A DNA stretch of 64,000 nt from Oscillospiraceae bacterium. Lineage in GTDB: Bacteria > Bacillota > Clostridia > Oscillospirales > Oscillospiraceae. Under the pieces are notes generated by a model. That model saw nothing but the letters and a program-made list of their open reading frames with translations. It searched no databases and was not told where the DNA came from. The stretch's first letter is position 1. The number at the start of each line of letters is the position of its first letter. The position numbers were made by a program, and so were the translations under genes. The DNA is taken from the NCBI GenBank assembly GCA_009780435.1, contig WRAB01000015.1:1-64000 (forward strand). Direction: 5' to 3'. Positions 23,051 through 30,473 of this stretch are shown here, piece after piece.

Positions 23051-23962
23051 CTATTTCACCCGCTCCAGGCACTGCTCCATATTCCGAGGCCCTGTCATGG
23101 GCTCTTTCGTAATATAGAGGGTGCCGTCTTCTTTTGCGGCGATTTCCCACTTGACCAGGGTCAGCGCCCCCCGTTCGATCTCAATTGCCGTAATGTATCG
23201 GGTGTGGACGGCGCTCCCTGTGTTGTAGTACGGCCCCTCGCCGCCCCTGGGGAGGATGGGCCTGTGGGTATGCCCCGCCACGATGGGGATATTGGTCTTT
23301 TCCCCCCACTGCTCCAAAATCTTCTCCGTCCGATTCCGCCGCTTCGCCCGCCGGGGCGTATCGAATGGATTTCGCATCCCTAAAAGCTCCAAGGGCTGCC
23401 ACAGATAGCGCACCAGAAATCGGCCCAGCCACCACAGACGATAATTGAAAAAATCCGCCTGGTGGCCGTGGAGCAGGAGCAGTTCTCTCCCGCTGGGCGT
23501 GTGGTGAAGTAAAATCGCCTCCGAGACCGTGATATCGGGAAACAGCGGTACAGGGGCCGTCTGATTTCCGGGGCAATATACCCGGAGATTTTTTTGCACC
23601 CACTCCGCCCGCCCCTTGACCATGTCGTGGTTGCCGTAGATCATATGGAGCCGTCCCTCTCGGTACAGATCGGCCAGGAGGCCGAAGATGTGGTCGTACT
23701 CGGCGGCGATGTCCGCCATGTGCCGCTCCTCCCACAACTCATCCCCGTCGCCCAGTTCTATGTAGGTGAATCCGTTGCGATAATAGTGGCCCAGGGCCAC
23801 GTAGTAGAGCTTTTGATTCTTGGCAAAATCATCGGCCCCCGTCCCCGTGCCGCGGTGGCAGTCGCTAACGAGCACGATCTTGCTCGCATTGTCCATCTCT
23901 AGCCGCTTGGCCCCACGATAGGCGGCGTATATCCACCGATCTTGGGCGAAAAATAGATTCAT
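23051..23962 (-). CDS. Calcineurin-type metallophosphoesterase
   Basis: A protein of about 303 residues with the full metal-binding set: SDCHRG (D-x-H), GDGDE (variant of GDxxD), GNHD, a His in LLLHGHQADFF and GHTHRP. This class hydrolyses phosphoesters with two metal ions. The central aromatic part (FFNYRLWWLGRFLVRYLWQPLE) could associate with membrane, as in lipid-related phosphoesterases such as LpxH, but there is no lipid A pathway expected here, so the substrate is open. Two ATGs lie 6 bases apart; the second (23962) has the better distance to GAGGGGG. Confidence 0.87.
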   Translation of the reverse strand: MNLFFAQDRWIYAAYRGAKRLEMDNASKIVLVSDCHRGTGTGADDFAKNQKLYYVALGHYYRNGFTYIELGDGDELWEERHMADIAAEYDHIFGLLADLYREGRLHMIYGNHDMVKGRAEWVQKNLRVYCPGNQTAPVPLFPDITVSEAILLHHTPSGRELLLLHGHQADFFNYRLWWLGRFLVRYLWQPLELLGMRNPFDTPRRAKRRNRTEKILEQWGEKTNIPIVAGHTHRPILPRGGEGPYYNTGSAVHTRYITAIEIERGALTLVKWEIAAKEDGTLYITKEPMTGPRNMEQCLERVK

Positions 23963-24018
23963 TCTCATCCCCCTCTGTTGGTATTACCAACTTTATGCGG
24001 GAAAAAGGGAAAAAATCC

Positions 24019-24047
24019 TTGCTTTGATCGGGCAGGTCTGCTATACT
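24019..24047 (+). promoter_or_regulatory. Probable promoter of rpsB-tsf
   Basis: TTGCTT at 24019-24024, a 17-base spacer and TATACT at 24042-24047. The -35 is weak, the -10 good. Confidence 0.55.
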
Positions 24048-24053
24048 ATTTGG

Positions 24054-24177
24054 GCATTACACACACTGACCGGACAGGTGACTCGGTGCTCTTGAGGGGG
24101 AAATCCGCCCAGGGGTGGGTCATTCTGGCTGATGGCGGTGGAGGGTAAAACAAAATTTTTAGGAGGACATTTATCAC
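24054..24177 (+). promoter_or_regulatory. Long leader of rpsB, possibly structured
   Basis: About 120 bases between the predicted transcription start and the rpsB ATG, GC-rich and with several complementary blocks (ACCG...CGGT near 24072-24088, GGGGG...CCGCCC near 24096-24112). Ribosomal protein S2 genes in several bacteria have autoregulatory leaders bound by S2. I cannot match a known motif by eye. AGGAGG lies at 24163-24168. Confidence 0.35.
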
Positions 24178-25005
24178 ATGGCAGTCGTTTCAATGAAGCA
24201 GCTTCTGGAGGCCGGCGTACACTTCGGTCACCAAACCAGACGGTGGAACCCCAAAATGGCGCCCTATATCTACATGGAGCGCAACGGCATCTATATTATT
24301 GACCTACAAAAAACGGTCAAGAAATTAGACACCGCCTACAATTTCATCCGCGAAGTATCCGAAAATGGACAGAGTGTGCTGTTCGTCGGCACAAAAAAAC
24401 AGGCCCAGGACGCCATCCGGGAAGAGGCATCACGGGTCAACATGCACTTCGTCAACGCCCGTTGGCTGGGCGGTATGCTCACCAACTTCAAGACCATGCG
24501 CACCCGCGTGGATCGCTTGGCCCAACTGCAAAAGATGCAGGAGGACGGTACGTTTGACATGCTCCCCAAGAAGGAAGTCATCAAGCTGACCAACGAGATC
24601 AATAAGCTGGAAAAATATCTGGGCGGCGTCCGGGAGATGCGCAAGCTCCCCGGTGCCATCTTTATCGTAGACCCCCGCAAAGAACGCAGCGCTATCGCAG
24701 AGGCCCGCAAGCTGAAAATTCCAATTGTCGCTATTGTGGACACTAACTGCGACCCCGACGAGATCGACTATATCATCCCGGGCAACGATGATGCCATCCG
24801 TGCCATCAAACTCATCAGCCAGGCCATGGCCAGCGCCGTGCTGGAAGGCCGCCAAGGCGACGATCAGCCCGAAGAGGCTCCCGTAGCTGAAGCACCTGCC
24901 GCCGCTGCCCCAGCTCCCGTCGAAGCGCCCGCTCCAGTTGCGGCCCCTGCTGCCGAAGCGCCTGCCGCCGTGGCTCCGGCTACTGAAGCACCCGCCGCGG
25001 AATAA
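24178..25005 (+). CDS. rpsB: Small ribosomal subunit protein uS2
   Basis: A 275-residue S2 protein. The family core is clear ([87 protein letters not shown]). About 48 residues of Ala/Pro/Glu-rich low-complexity tail follow from near residue 228, longer than the usual S2 end; such tails are seen in some Clostridia and are probably disordered. It is followed after 61 bases by tsf, the normal bacterial order. Confidence 0.98.
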   Translation: MAVVSMKQLLEAGVHFGHQTRRWNPKMAPYIYMERNGIYIIDLQKTVKKLDTAYNFIREVSENGQSVLFVGTKKQAQDAIREEASRVNMHFVNARWLGGMLTNFKTMRTRVDRLAQLQKMQEDGTFDMLPKKEVIKLTNEINKLEKYLGGVREMRKLPGAIFIVDPRKERSAIAEARKLKIPIVAIVDTNCDPDEIDYIIPGNDDAIRAIKLISQAMASAVLEGRQGDDQPEEAPVAEAPAAAAPAPVEAPAPVAAPAAEAPAAVAPATEAPAAE

Positions 25006-25066
25006 AAGCGTTTAAATCAAGAACCAGAGGGCAAGGCCCCTTGGGGAATTTAGGAGGAAATTACCT

Positions 25067-26002
25067 GTGTCTTTTACAGCGAAAGATGTTCAAAAACTCC
25101 GGGAAATGACCGGTGTTGGTATGATGGACTGCAAAAAAGCGTTGGTTGAATCCGATGGCGATATGGACAAGGCCGTGGCATTCCTGCGGGAAAAAGGCTT
25201 GGCCGCCGCCCAGAAAAAGGCCGGCCGTGTGGCCGCCGAGGGTATCGTCGCCGCCGTCACCGTAGGCGATACCGCCGCCGTGGTGGAAGTCAACGCCGAG
25301 ACCGATTTTGTCGCACAAAATGATATCTTCCAGACCTTCGCCGCCGATGTGGCAAATCTGGTCGCCGAGAAAAATCCCGCTGACCTGGAAGCGCTTATGG
25401 CGCTCCCCTACCCCGGCAGTGATATGACCGTCACCGAGATGCAGCAGGAGAAAATCCTGGTCATCGGCGAAAATATTCAAGTCCGTCGCTTTGCCCGCTA
25501 CGATTCCGGGCTCACTATCCCCTACGTCCACATGGGCGGCCGGATCGGTGTCCTGGTGAACATGGACGTATCCGCCGGCCTGGAGTCCAACGAGGCCGTG
25601 ATCCAGCTGGGCAAAGATCTGGCCATGCAGATCGCCGCCATGCGCCCCATGTATCTGGACAGCTCCTCCGTGGACGCCGCTGTGGTCGCAGAGGAAGAGA
25701 AAATCCAGTTGGCTAAGGCGGTAGAAGAGAACAAGGCCAAAAACCTGCCGGATGACAAGGCCCAGAAAATCGCCGAGAGCATGGTCAAAGGCCGGATGAA
25801 CAAGTTCTTCGAGGAAGTCTGCCTGATGAACCAGCCCTTCGTCAAAGGGGACAAGATCACCGTCGAAAAGCATGTAGCCAACCTGGCCAAAGAGTTGGGC
25901 GGGACCATTGTCATCAAAGGCTATACCCGCTTTGAAAAGGGCGAGGGGATTGAGAAGCAAGAGTCCAATTTCGCCAGTGAGATTGCCAGCATGGTGCAGT
26001 AA
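25067..26002 (+). CDS. tsf: Elongation factor Ts
   Basis: A 311-residue nucleotide exchange factor for EF-Tu. The N-terminal UBA-like domain (VQKLREMTGVGMMDCKKALVE) and the EF-Tu-contacting VNAETDFVAQN motif are intact, and the core has the normal two-subdomain length. The start is GTG at 25067, 11 bases behind AGGAGG. It is the second gene of the rpsB-tsf unit, which ends at a strong terminator; no pyrH or frr follows, unlike in many genomes where the cluster continues. Confidence 0.98.
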   Translation: MSFTAKDVQKLREMTGVGMMDCKKALVESDGDMDKAVAFLREKGLAAAQKKAGRVAAEGIVAAVTVGDTAAVVEVNAETDFVAQNDIFQTFAADVANLVAEKNPADLEALMALPYPGSDMTVTEMQQEKILVIGENIQVRRFARYDSGLTIPYVHMGGRIGVLVNMDVSAGLESNEAVIQLGKDLAMQIAAMRPMYLDSSSVDAAVVAEEEKIQLAKAVEENKAKNLPDDKAQKIAESMVKGRMNKFFEEVCLMNQPFVKGDKITVEKHVANLAKELGGTIVIKGYTRFEKGEGIEKQESNFASEIASMVQ

Positions 26003-26016
26003 TCGCATATGATTGA

Positions 26017-26060
26017 AAAAAGAAGGTTGCCGTTTCCGGTGGGAAACGGCAACCTTTTTT
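26017..26060 (+). terminator. Terminator of rpsB-tsf
   Basis: A perfect 15-bp stem, AAGGTTGCCGTTTCC at 26023-26037 paired with 26042-26056, followed by T6. Confidence 0.93.
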
Positions 26061-26157
26061 GGCGTGGGGCCTTGGATTGCTCTTTTTGCTTTCCTGCTCG
26101 TCGTCGTAAGCCACAACGACTGATTTTCTCTTTCAGCACACAGATAAACCAACTTCT

Positions 26158-26201
26158 TTTGCAATTTTTCTATTGCGAAATTGCAAATCATGGAGTATAC
26201 T
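26158..26201 (+). promoter_or_regulatory. gdhA promoter overlapped by a 30-bp palindromic operator
   Basis: The promoter is TTGCGA (26173-26178), 17 bases, TATACT (26196-26201). A perfect inverted repeat TTTGCAATTT (26158-26167) and AAATTGCAAA (26178-26187), spaced by 10 bases, covers the -35 box. A dimeric repressor or activator bound there would control gdhA. I cannot name the regulator. Confidence 0.7.
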
Positions 26202-26240
26202 GTACTACAGTAAAGACTATACCTTTGAGGAGGCGTACCA

Positions 26241-27587
26241 ATGCAACAGTTAAAAAACGCTTATCTGGCCCGGGTTTACGAGGCCGTGGAACAACGAAAT
26301 GCGGGGGAGTCTGAATTCCTCCAGGCGGTGCAGGAGGTGCTCCACAGCATTGAGCCCGTTATAGACCAGCACCCGGAATTCATCCAAAACGCCATCATCG
26401 AGCGGCTGGTAGAGCCGGAACGGTTGATCCAGTTCCAGATTCCCTGGACAGACGATCAGGGCAATATGCAGGTCAACCGGGGATTTCGCGTCCAGCACAA
26501 CAGCGCCCTGGGGCCCTATAAGGGTGGCCTGCGCTTCCATCCCAGCGTAAATCCGTCTGTGGTCAAATTTTTGGGCTTTGAGCAGACCTTCAAAAACGCC
26601 CTCACCGGCCTGCCCATGGGCGGTGGAAAAGGCGGCGCAGATTTCGACCCCAAGGGCAAGAGCGAGGGCGAAGTCAAGCGGTTCTGTCAGAGTTATATGA
26701 CCGAACTCACCCGCCACATCGGCCAGTTCACCGACGTCCCCGCCGGGGATATCGGCGTGGGCCGCCGGGAGGTGGGGTACATGTTCGGTCAATACAAACG
26801 GATGCAAAACGAGTTCACCGGCGTATTCACCGGTAAACATCCGGATAACTCCGGCTCTCTCGGCCGGAAAGAGGCCACGGGCTACGGCCTGGTCTATATC
26901 GTGGCGGAACTATTCCGCAGCTTGAAAAACGAGGATCTCAAGGGCAAAACCGTCACCGTATCCGGCTCCGGCAACGTGGCCATCTATGCCATTGATAAAG
27001 CCACCCAACTGGGTGCCAAAGTGGTGACGGCCTCCGACTCTGCGGGGTATGTCTATGACGAAAACGGCATTGATCTGGCAGTGCTCCAACAGATCAAAGA
27101 GGTGGAGCGTGGACGGCTCACAGAGTACGCAAAACGGGTTCCTACCGCCCAGTATCACGAGGGCAGCGGCGGCGTCTGGTCCATCCCCTGTGATATCGCC
27201 CTCCCCTGCGCCACCCAGAACGAGATCGACGGGGATTCCGCCCGTGCGCTGGTACAAAACGGCGTCATCGCCGTGGCGGAGGGTTCCAATATGTCCACCA
27301 CCCCGGAGGGCGTCGAGGCTTTCTTGGAGGGTAATATCCTCTACATCCCCGGCAAGGCGGCCAATGCCGGCGGCGTCGCCGTCAGCGGCCTGGAGATGAG
27401 CCAGAACTCCCTACGCCTGGGCTGGAGCTTTGAAGAGGTGGATGAGAAGCTACAGACCATCATGGTCAACATCTTCCACACGGTCTATGACGCCTCCAAA
27501 GCCTGCGGCGTCCCCGGCAACTTCGTGGTCGGCGCCAATGTGGCGGGACTCTTGAAAGTCTCCCAGGCCATGCTCTGGCAGGGGTAG
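26241..27587 (+). CDS. gdhA: Glutamate dehydrogenase
   Basis: A 448-residue hexameric-type glutamate dehydrogenase linking ammonia, 2-oxoglutarate and glutamate. Substrate-site motifs GPYKGGLRFHPSVN and LPMGGGKGGADFDPKGKS (catalytic Lys), PAGDIGVG (catalytic Asp), and the Rossmann motif VSGSGNVAIYAIDKA are all present. Length and sequence pattern fit the NADP-linked biosynthetic class, but the cofactor is an inference. GAGGAGG precedes the ATG. It is transcribed alone from a promoter carrying a palindromic operator. Confidence 0.96.
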   Translation: MQQLKNAYLARVYEAVEQRNAGESEFLQAVQEVLHSIEPVIDQHPEFIQNAIIERLVEPERLIQFQIPWTDDQGNMQVNRGFRVQHNSALGPYKGGLRFHPSVNPSVVKFLGFEQTFKNALTGLPMGGGKGGADFDPKGKSEGEVKRFCQSYMTELTRHIGQFTDVPAGDIGVGRREVGYMFGQYKRMQNEFTGVFTGKHPDNSGSLGRKEATGYGLVYIVAELFRSLKNEDLKGKTVTVSGSGNVAIYAIDKATQLGAKVVTASDSAGYVYDENGIDLAVLQQIKEVERGRLTEYAKRVPTAQYHEGSGGVWSIPCDIALPCATQNEIDGDSARALVQNGVIAVAEGSNMSTTPEGVEAFLEGNILYIPGKAANAGGVAVSGLEMSQNSLRLGWSFEEVDEKLQTIMVNIFHTVYDASKACGVPGNFVVGANVAGLLKVSQAMLWQG

Positions 27588-27608
27588 ATTGCTCGGCTAT
27601 AGGTGATC

Positions 27609-27640
27609 AAAAAGGAGCAGCAAACCGCTACTCCTTTTTT
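27609..27640. terminator. Terminator between gdhA and the hydrolase gene
   Basis: AAAAAGGAGCAGC and GCTACTCCTTTTTT form an imperfect stem with A and T tracts on both sides, suited to both convergent genes. Confidence 0.65.
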
Positions 27641-27649
27641 CGCTTTATT

Positions 27650-28327
27650 CTATTCCATCAAAAACCCATACACGTCCCCGCAGATTTCCTCCCGGAGCGC
27701 GCCGGGTATGGCAAGAATCTGATGACACCCGCCGGGATAGTAGCGCAAAATCGCCCGATCCGGGATTTGATCCCTCATATACTGTGCGCTTTTATACCGC
27801 ACGCTCTCGTCTGCCTTACATTGGATCAGCAGTGTGGACTTCGTGATATCGCCGATCCGTCTTTTTGATTTTGATAAGATTTTCAAGAACTCCACGCTGG
27901 ATTTTACTGAGACGCCCAGCACACCTTTTTTATAGTGGTTCCATCTTTCAAACCGTCTCGCCCGAATATCACTGACGATATCTTTCGCCATGATTTTTAT
28001 ATTCCAGAAATAGATGGGCGTATTGATAAAGACAAATTTCTGTATCTCCGGGATATCCGCACACTGCACACCAATCAGCCCGCCCATGGAGAAGCCGATA
28101 TATACGATTTGGCGGTATTCAGCTTTGAGCGTGTTGATCGTATCCCGCACATGGTTGATCCAGCATATATGGGTCGATTGCCGCAACGCTTTCTTGGTAT
28201 CACTGTGTCCGGGCAGTATCGTCGTATGGACATCAAGCCCTTTTTTGCGCAGATATTCGGCCAGATAGTCAATGTCGTCTAAATATCCGGCAAATCCGTG
28301 GATGATAAGATACGCGGTGTCTTTCAA
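27650..28327 (-). CDS. Alpha/beta hydrolase, carboxylesterase type
   Basis: A protein of about 225 residues with the alpha/beta-hydrolase elements: oxyanion motif YLIIHGFAGY, nucleophile elbow GFSMGG, an Asp in IQCKADESV and the catalytic His in PGGCHQI. The compact length and HGFAG start resemble Est30-like monoglyceride or carboxylesterases. I favour TTG 28327 as start because AGAGG lies 9 bases upstream; the ATG at 28360 has no ribosome site. It is followed by an AT-rich gap upstream and appears single. Substrate unknown. Confidence 0.82.
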   Translation of the reverse strand: MKDTAYLIIHGFAGYLDDIDYLAEYLRKKGLDVHTTILPGHSDTKKALRQSTHICWINHVRDTINTLKAEYRQIVYIGFSMGGLIGVQCADIPEIQKFVFINTPIYFWNIKIMAKDIVSDIRARRFERWNHYKKGVLGVSVKSSVEFLKILSKSKRRIGDITKSTLLIQCKADESVRYKSAQYMRDQIPDRAILRYYPGGCHQILAIPGALREEICGDVYGFLME

Positions 28328-28550
28328 TGTAATGCACCTCTTTTTCTCGATAAATATCATAGAGTTTGCTCACAAAGCACGGTTTGTTCTTTGTTTTTTT
28401 AATTTGAGTTTACTCATTATTTCATTCCGCAACTTTAGTTGCCATTACTCCGCATATCAGCCTCTGTAATATACCTTCTAGGGCTATAAAAAGAAATGCG
28501 CCTAACAGGGTACAATATATCCCAACCCGTAACTACATACTCAATTATAT

Positions 28551-28595
28551 CTACCTCAATTTGTTCTGAATGACGGCCCAGATCATTTTTTTCAT
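28551..28595 (-). CDS. Possible 14-residue peptide or start of a broken small gene
   Basis: ATG at 28595 with AAGGAG 7 bases upstream, encoding MKKMIWAVIQNKLR and a TAG. The initiation signals are better than many real genes here, yet the product is tiny. After the stop, the neighbouring frame continues open for about 40 codons (VDIIEYVVTGWDILYPVRR...), which suggests a frameshifted remnant as an alternative to a genuine peptide. Confidence 0.25.
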   Translation of the reverse strand: MKKMIWAVIQNKLR

Positions 28596-28724
28596 TGAAT
28601 TTCTCCTTGCTGCTCTGGCGTAAAATTTCTCTATTCAACACCTACAGATGTAACAGATCGATTGACTACCGGCCATGCTTTTCACTACTTCCATAATAGC
28701 ATACTTCACCCGCCCACACAAATC

Positions 28725-28764
28725 AAAAACCAGAATCCATCAAGCGACGGATTCTGGTTTTTTT
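28725..28764. terminator. Terminator of the gntR-DUF1648 unit
   Basis: A 14-bp stem AAAAACCAGAATCC (28725-28738) with its complement (28749-28762), T or A tracts both sides. Confidence 0.9.
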
Positions 28765-28789
28765 GCATGCACTGCCGAGCTTACTCAAA

Positions 28790-29953
28790 TCACAGCAATT
28801 GCATCGTTATCCATACATAAGTCGCCACGAGACCCAGTGCCAAGAGCACTGTGCCGAGCTGTACGAGGCGTTTGGCGTAGTTGAAGCCGATGTTGGTGCC
28901 GAATCGATCTTCGACGATGTAAGCCGGGTCATCCGGGTTATAGTAGAACGTGCCGATGATCCAATACTTGTCGTCCCCGCGTCCGTAGGTCTTGGATTTC
29001 GCCGCAGGCGCCTCGTCCTCCGCAGCACTCTCGTCAACATCCACTTTAACCTTACAGCCCCCCTGCCCTGTTTTTAGAATCACAGCGATTAGGACGACCA
29101 TAGAGATAGAAAACACCCCCATGCCAATCCAGAAGATCACGCCGCCCAGAGCCGGGGATACCGGGAATAGGATGGGAAGTCCCACCAGTGCCAAGAGCAG
29201 AACCATTGAGAGTGTCAGAAACCCCATGGCGTTGCCCATACGTCTGCGGTATGCCCGGTGCTGGGCAAAAGATTTTCGTGGAGCGCTTGGGTCGATCTGC
29301 AGCTTGGCCCGCTCAATCATAATCCCCACGGGTAGCATAAGGACAACCAGCAGGCCCGCATTCATCAGCGGCATCATTAAGACACTCCCCCATGTTTTGG
29401 GAACCATTCTGGTGGGCTGCATACTCCCATCCATATGGGCTGCAATCATATCGGGAAGATGGGGATATTGTATGACGGCAACGGCAAAGGTCGCCAAGAC
29501 GAGTACCAACCCCGCAATATACCATCCCCAGGGTACGTTAGACAGCTTCCCCCGGGTGTGGGAGGAACTGGTCTCTGCAAATACCACGCTGGGTACCTGC
29601 CAGCCCCGCTCTGCTTTCAAGTGGGCGGCTCGCTTCCAATTGGGGACGAAGGCTATAAAATAGAGCGGAATCACCAGGAGCGGCAGGTACATGGCCGCCG
29701 CCATGGTCCACTCCCGCCACAGCATAAACTGCGCCGCACAGATAAGCAGCAGGACGAGGGTACCCAGCAGACAGGTACGCACATAGCTCTTCCGCAACTC
29801 TTGGGCCGCCGGATCATAATACGCCTCCGGCGGGACTTTTACGCCGAAGAGCAGGGATTTCCGGGTGAGATACGGCAGAACCACATACAGGCCGCCGCAC
29901 AGGGCCAGGACGAATGCATTGATTGCGAATAATCCGATGTTTTGATCAGTCAT
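28790..29953 (-). CDS. DUF1648/DUF5808 membrane protein (SdpI-like)
   Basis: A protein of about 387 residues with some eight membrane helices. The middle has the DUF1648 pattern (IQYPHLPDMIAAHMDGS followed by TWGSVLMMPLMNAG), known from SdpI-like bacteriocin-immunity proteins, and the C-terminus the DUF5808 motif KYWIIGTFYYNPDDPAYIVE and RFGTNIGFNYAK. The start at 29953 lies behind GGAGGGG and overlaps the GntR stop by 8 bases (ATGACTGA), so it is co-translated with its regulator. The neighbourhood suggests a cell-envelope stress or peptide-resistance role, not proven. Confidence 0.82.
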   Translation of the reverse strand: MTDQNIGLFAINAFVLALCGGLYVVLPYLTRKSLLFGVKVPPEAYYDPAAQELRKSYVRTCLLGTLVLLLICAAQFMLWREWTMAAAMYLPLLVIPLYFIAFVPNWKRAAHLKAERGWQVPSVVFAETSSSHTRGKLSNVPWGWYIAGLVLVLATFAVAVIQYPHLPDMIAAHMDGSMQPTRMVPKTWGSVLMMPLMNAGLLVVLMLPVGIMIERAKLQIDPSAPRKSFAQHRAYRRRMGNAMGFLTLSMVLLLALVGLPILFPVSPALGGVIFWIGMGVFSISMVVLIAVILKTGQGGCKVKVDVDESAAEDEAPAAKSKTYGRGDDKYWIIGTFYYNPDDPAYIVEDRFGTNIGFNYAKRLVQLGTVLLALGLVATYVWITMQLL

Positions 29954-30338
29954 TTGATACCCCTCCATTCTTTGCACCTTGATACGCCCGCCCGCAGAGG
30001 GCGGCAAATTCCATTTCGCTGATCCCATGGCAGATGGCCTCGGCGGCGGAGAGCGTCAACTCCTCCAAAAGATCGGCTTCAAAGGCCTCTCTCCTGGCGA
30101 TCCCCCCCGCCACTACGGCCCCCCGGCGGCGATCCATCTGGATATAGCCCTCGTCGGAGAGCATGGCGTAGGACTTGTTGACCGTGTGAAAATTGATCCC
30201 CAAATCGGCGGCCAACCGCCGCACCGACGGCAAATCCTCCCCCGGCAACAGCCGCCCTCCGGCAATCCCCAACACAATCTGATCCCGCAGTTGGGTATAG
30301 ATGGGTGTGGGGCTCTGGGTGTTGATCTCAATAATCAA
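29946..30338 (-). CDS. GntR-family regulator, YtrA subfamily
   Basis: A 130-residue DNA-binding protein: winged helix with PIYTQLRDQIVLGIAGGRLLPGEDLPSVRRLAADLGINFHTV split across residues 12-53, and a short helical C-terminus typical of YtrA-type regulators that lack a large effector domain. The start is TTG 30338, 7 bases behind GGAGGG. YtrA-type proteins repress their own operons and respond to envelope-active compounds. A palindrome over the -10 box of this promoter (30364-30386) is the probable autoregulatory site. It forms a two-gene unit with the DUF1648 protein. Confidence 0.92.
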   Translation of the reverse strand: MIIEINTQSPTPIYTQLRDQIVLGIAGGRLLPGEDLPSVRRLAADLGINFHTVNKSYAMLSDEGYIQMDRRRGAVVAGGIARREAFEADLLEELTLSAAEAICHGISEMEFAALCGRAYQGAKNGGVSND

Positions 30339-30363
30339 GGAGCGTCCCTCCTTTCGATTGCGC

Positions 30364-30406
30364 TTGTTATATATCTAGTATAACAAATTGGGACGAGTGA
30401 TGTCAA
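30364..30406 (-). promoter_or_regulatory. gntR promoter with overlapping operator
   Basis: Minus strand: TTGACA (30406-30401), 18 bases, TATACT (30382-30377). The inverted repeat TTGTTATA (30364-30371) and TATAACAA (30379-30386), spacer 7, covers the -10 and start region, as expected for autorepression. Confidence 0.82.
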
Positions 30407-30410
30407 GAGA

Positions 30411-30455
30411 AAAATCACCGCTCCACAGCCTCAACAGGCCAGGAGCGGCGGTTAT
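30411..30455 (-). terminator. Terminator of glgP
   Basis: On the minus strand CCGCTCC...GGAGCGG with an inner GCCT...AGGC helix, followed by TGATTTTTCTC. Confidence 0.7.
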
Positions 30456-30473
30456 TCTTTCTTGGCTTTACTC

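Larger units (their letters stand above)
28328..28789. other. 460-bp stretch without a convincing gene
   Basis: AT-rich spacer between two leftward genes. It contains one very short reading frame with a good ribosome site (28551-28595), a 68-codon frame on the same strand that overlaps it (28435-28641), and a strong terminator at 28725-28764. The two overlapping frames could be the pieces of a small frameshifted gene. Confidence 0.5.

Noticed and set aside
25061-26191. Long open frame antisense to tsf
   Set aside because: The opposite strand encodes an unmistakable EF-Ts. The antisense product is His/Gly-rich, without domain pattern, and arises from GC-biased third positions.
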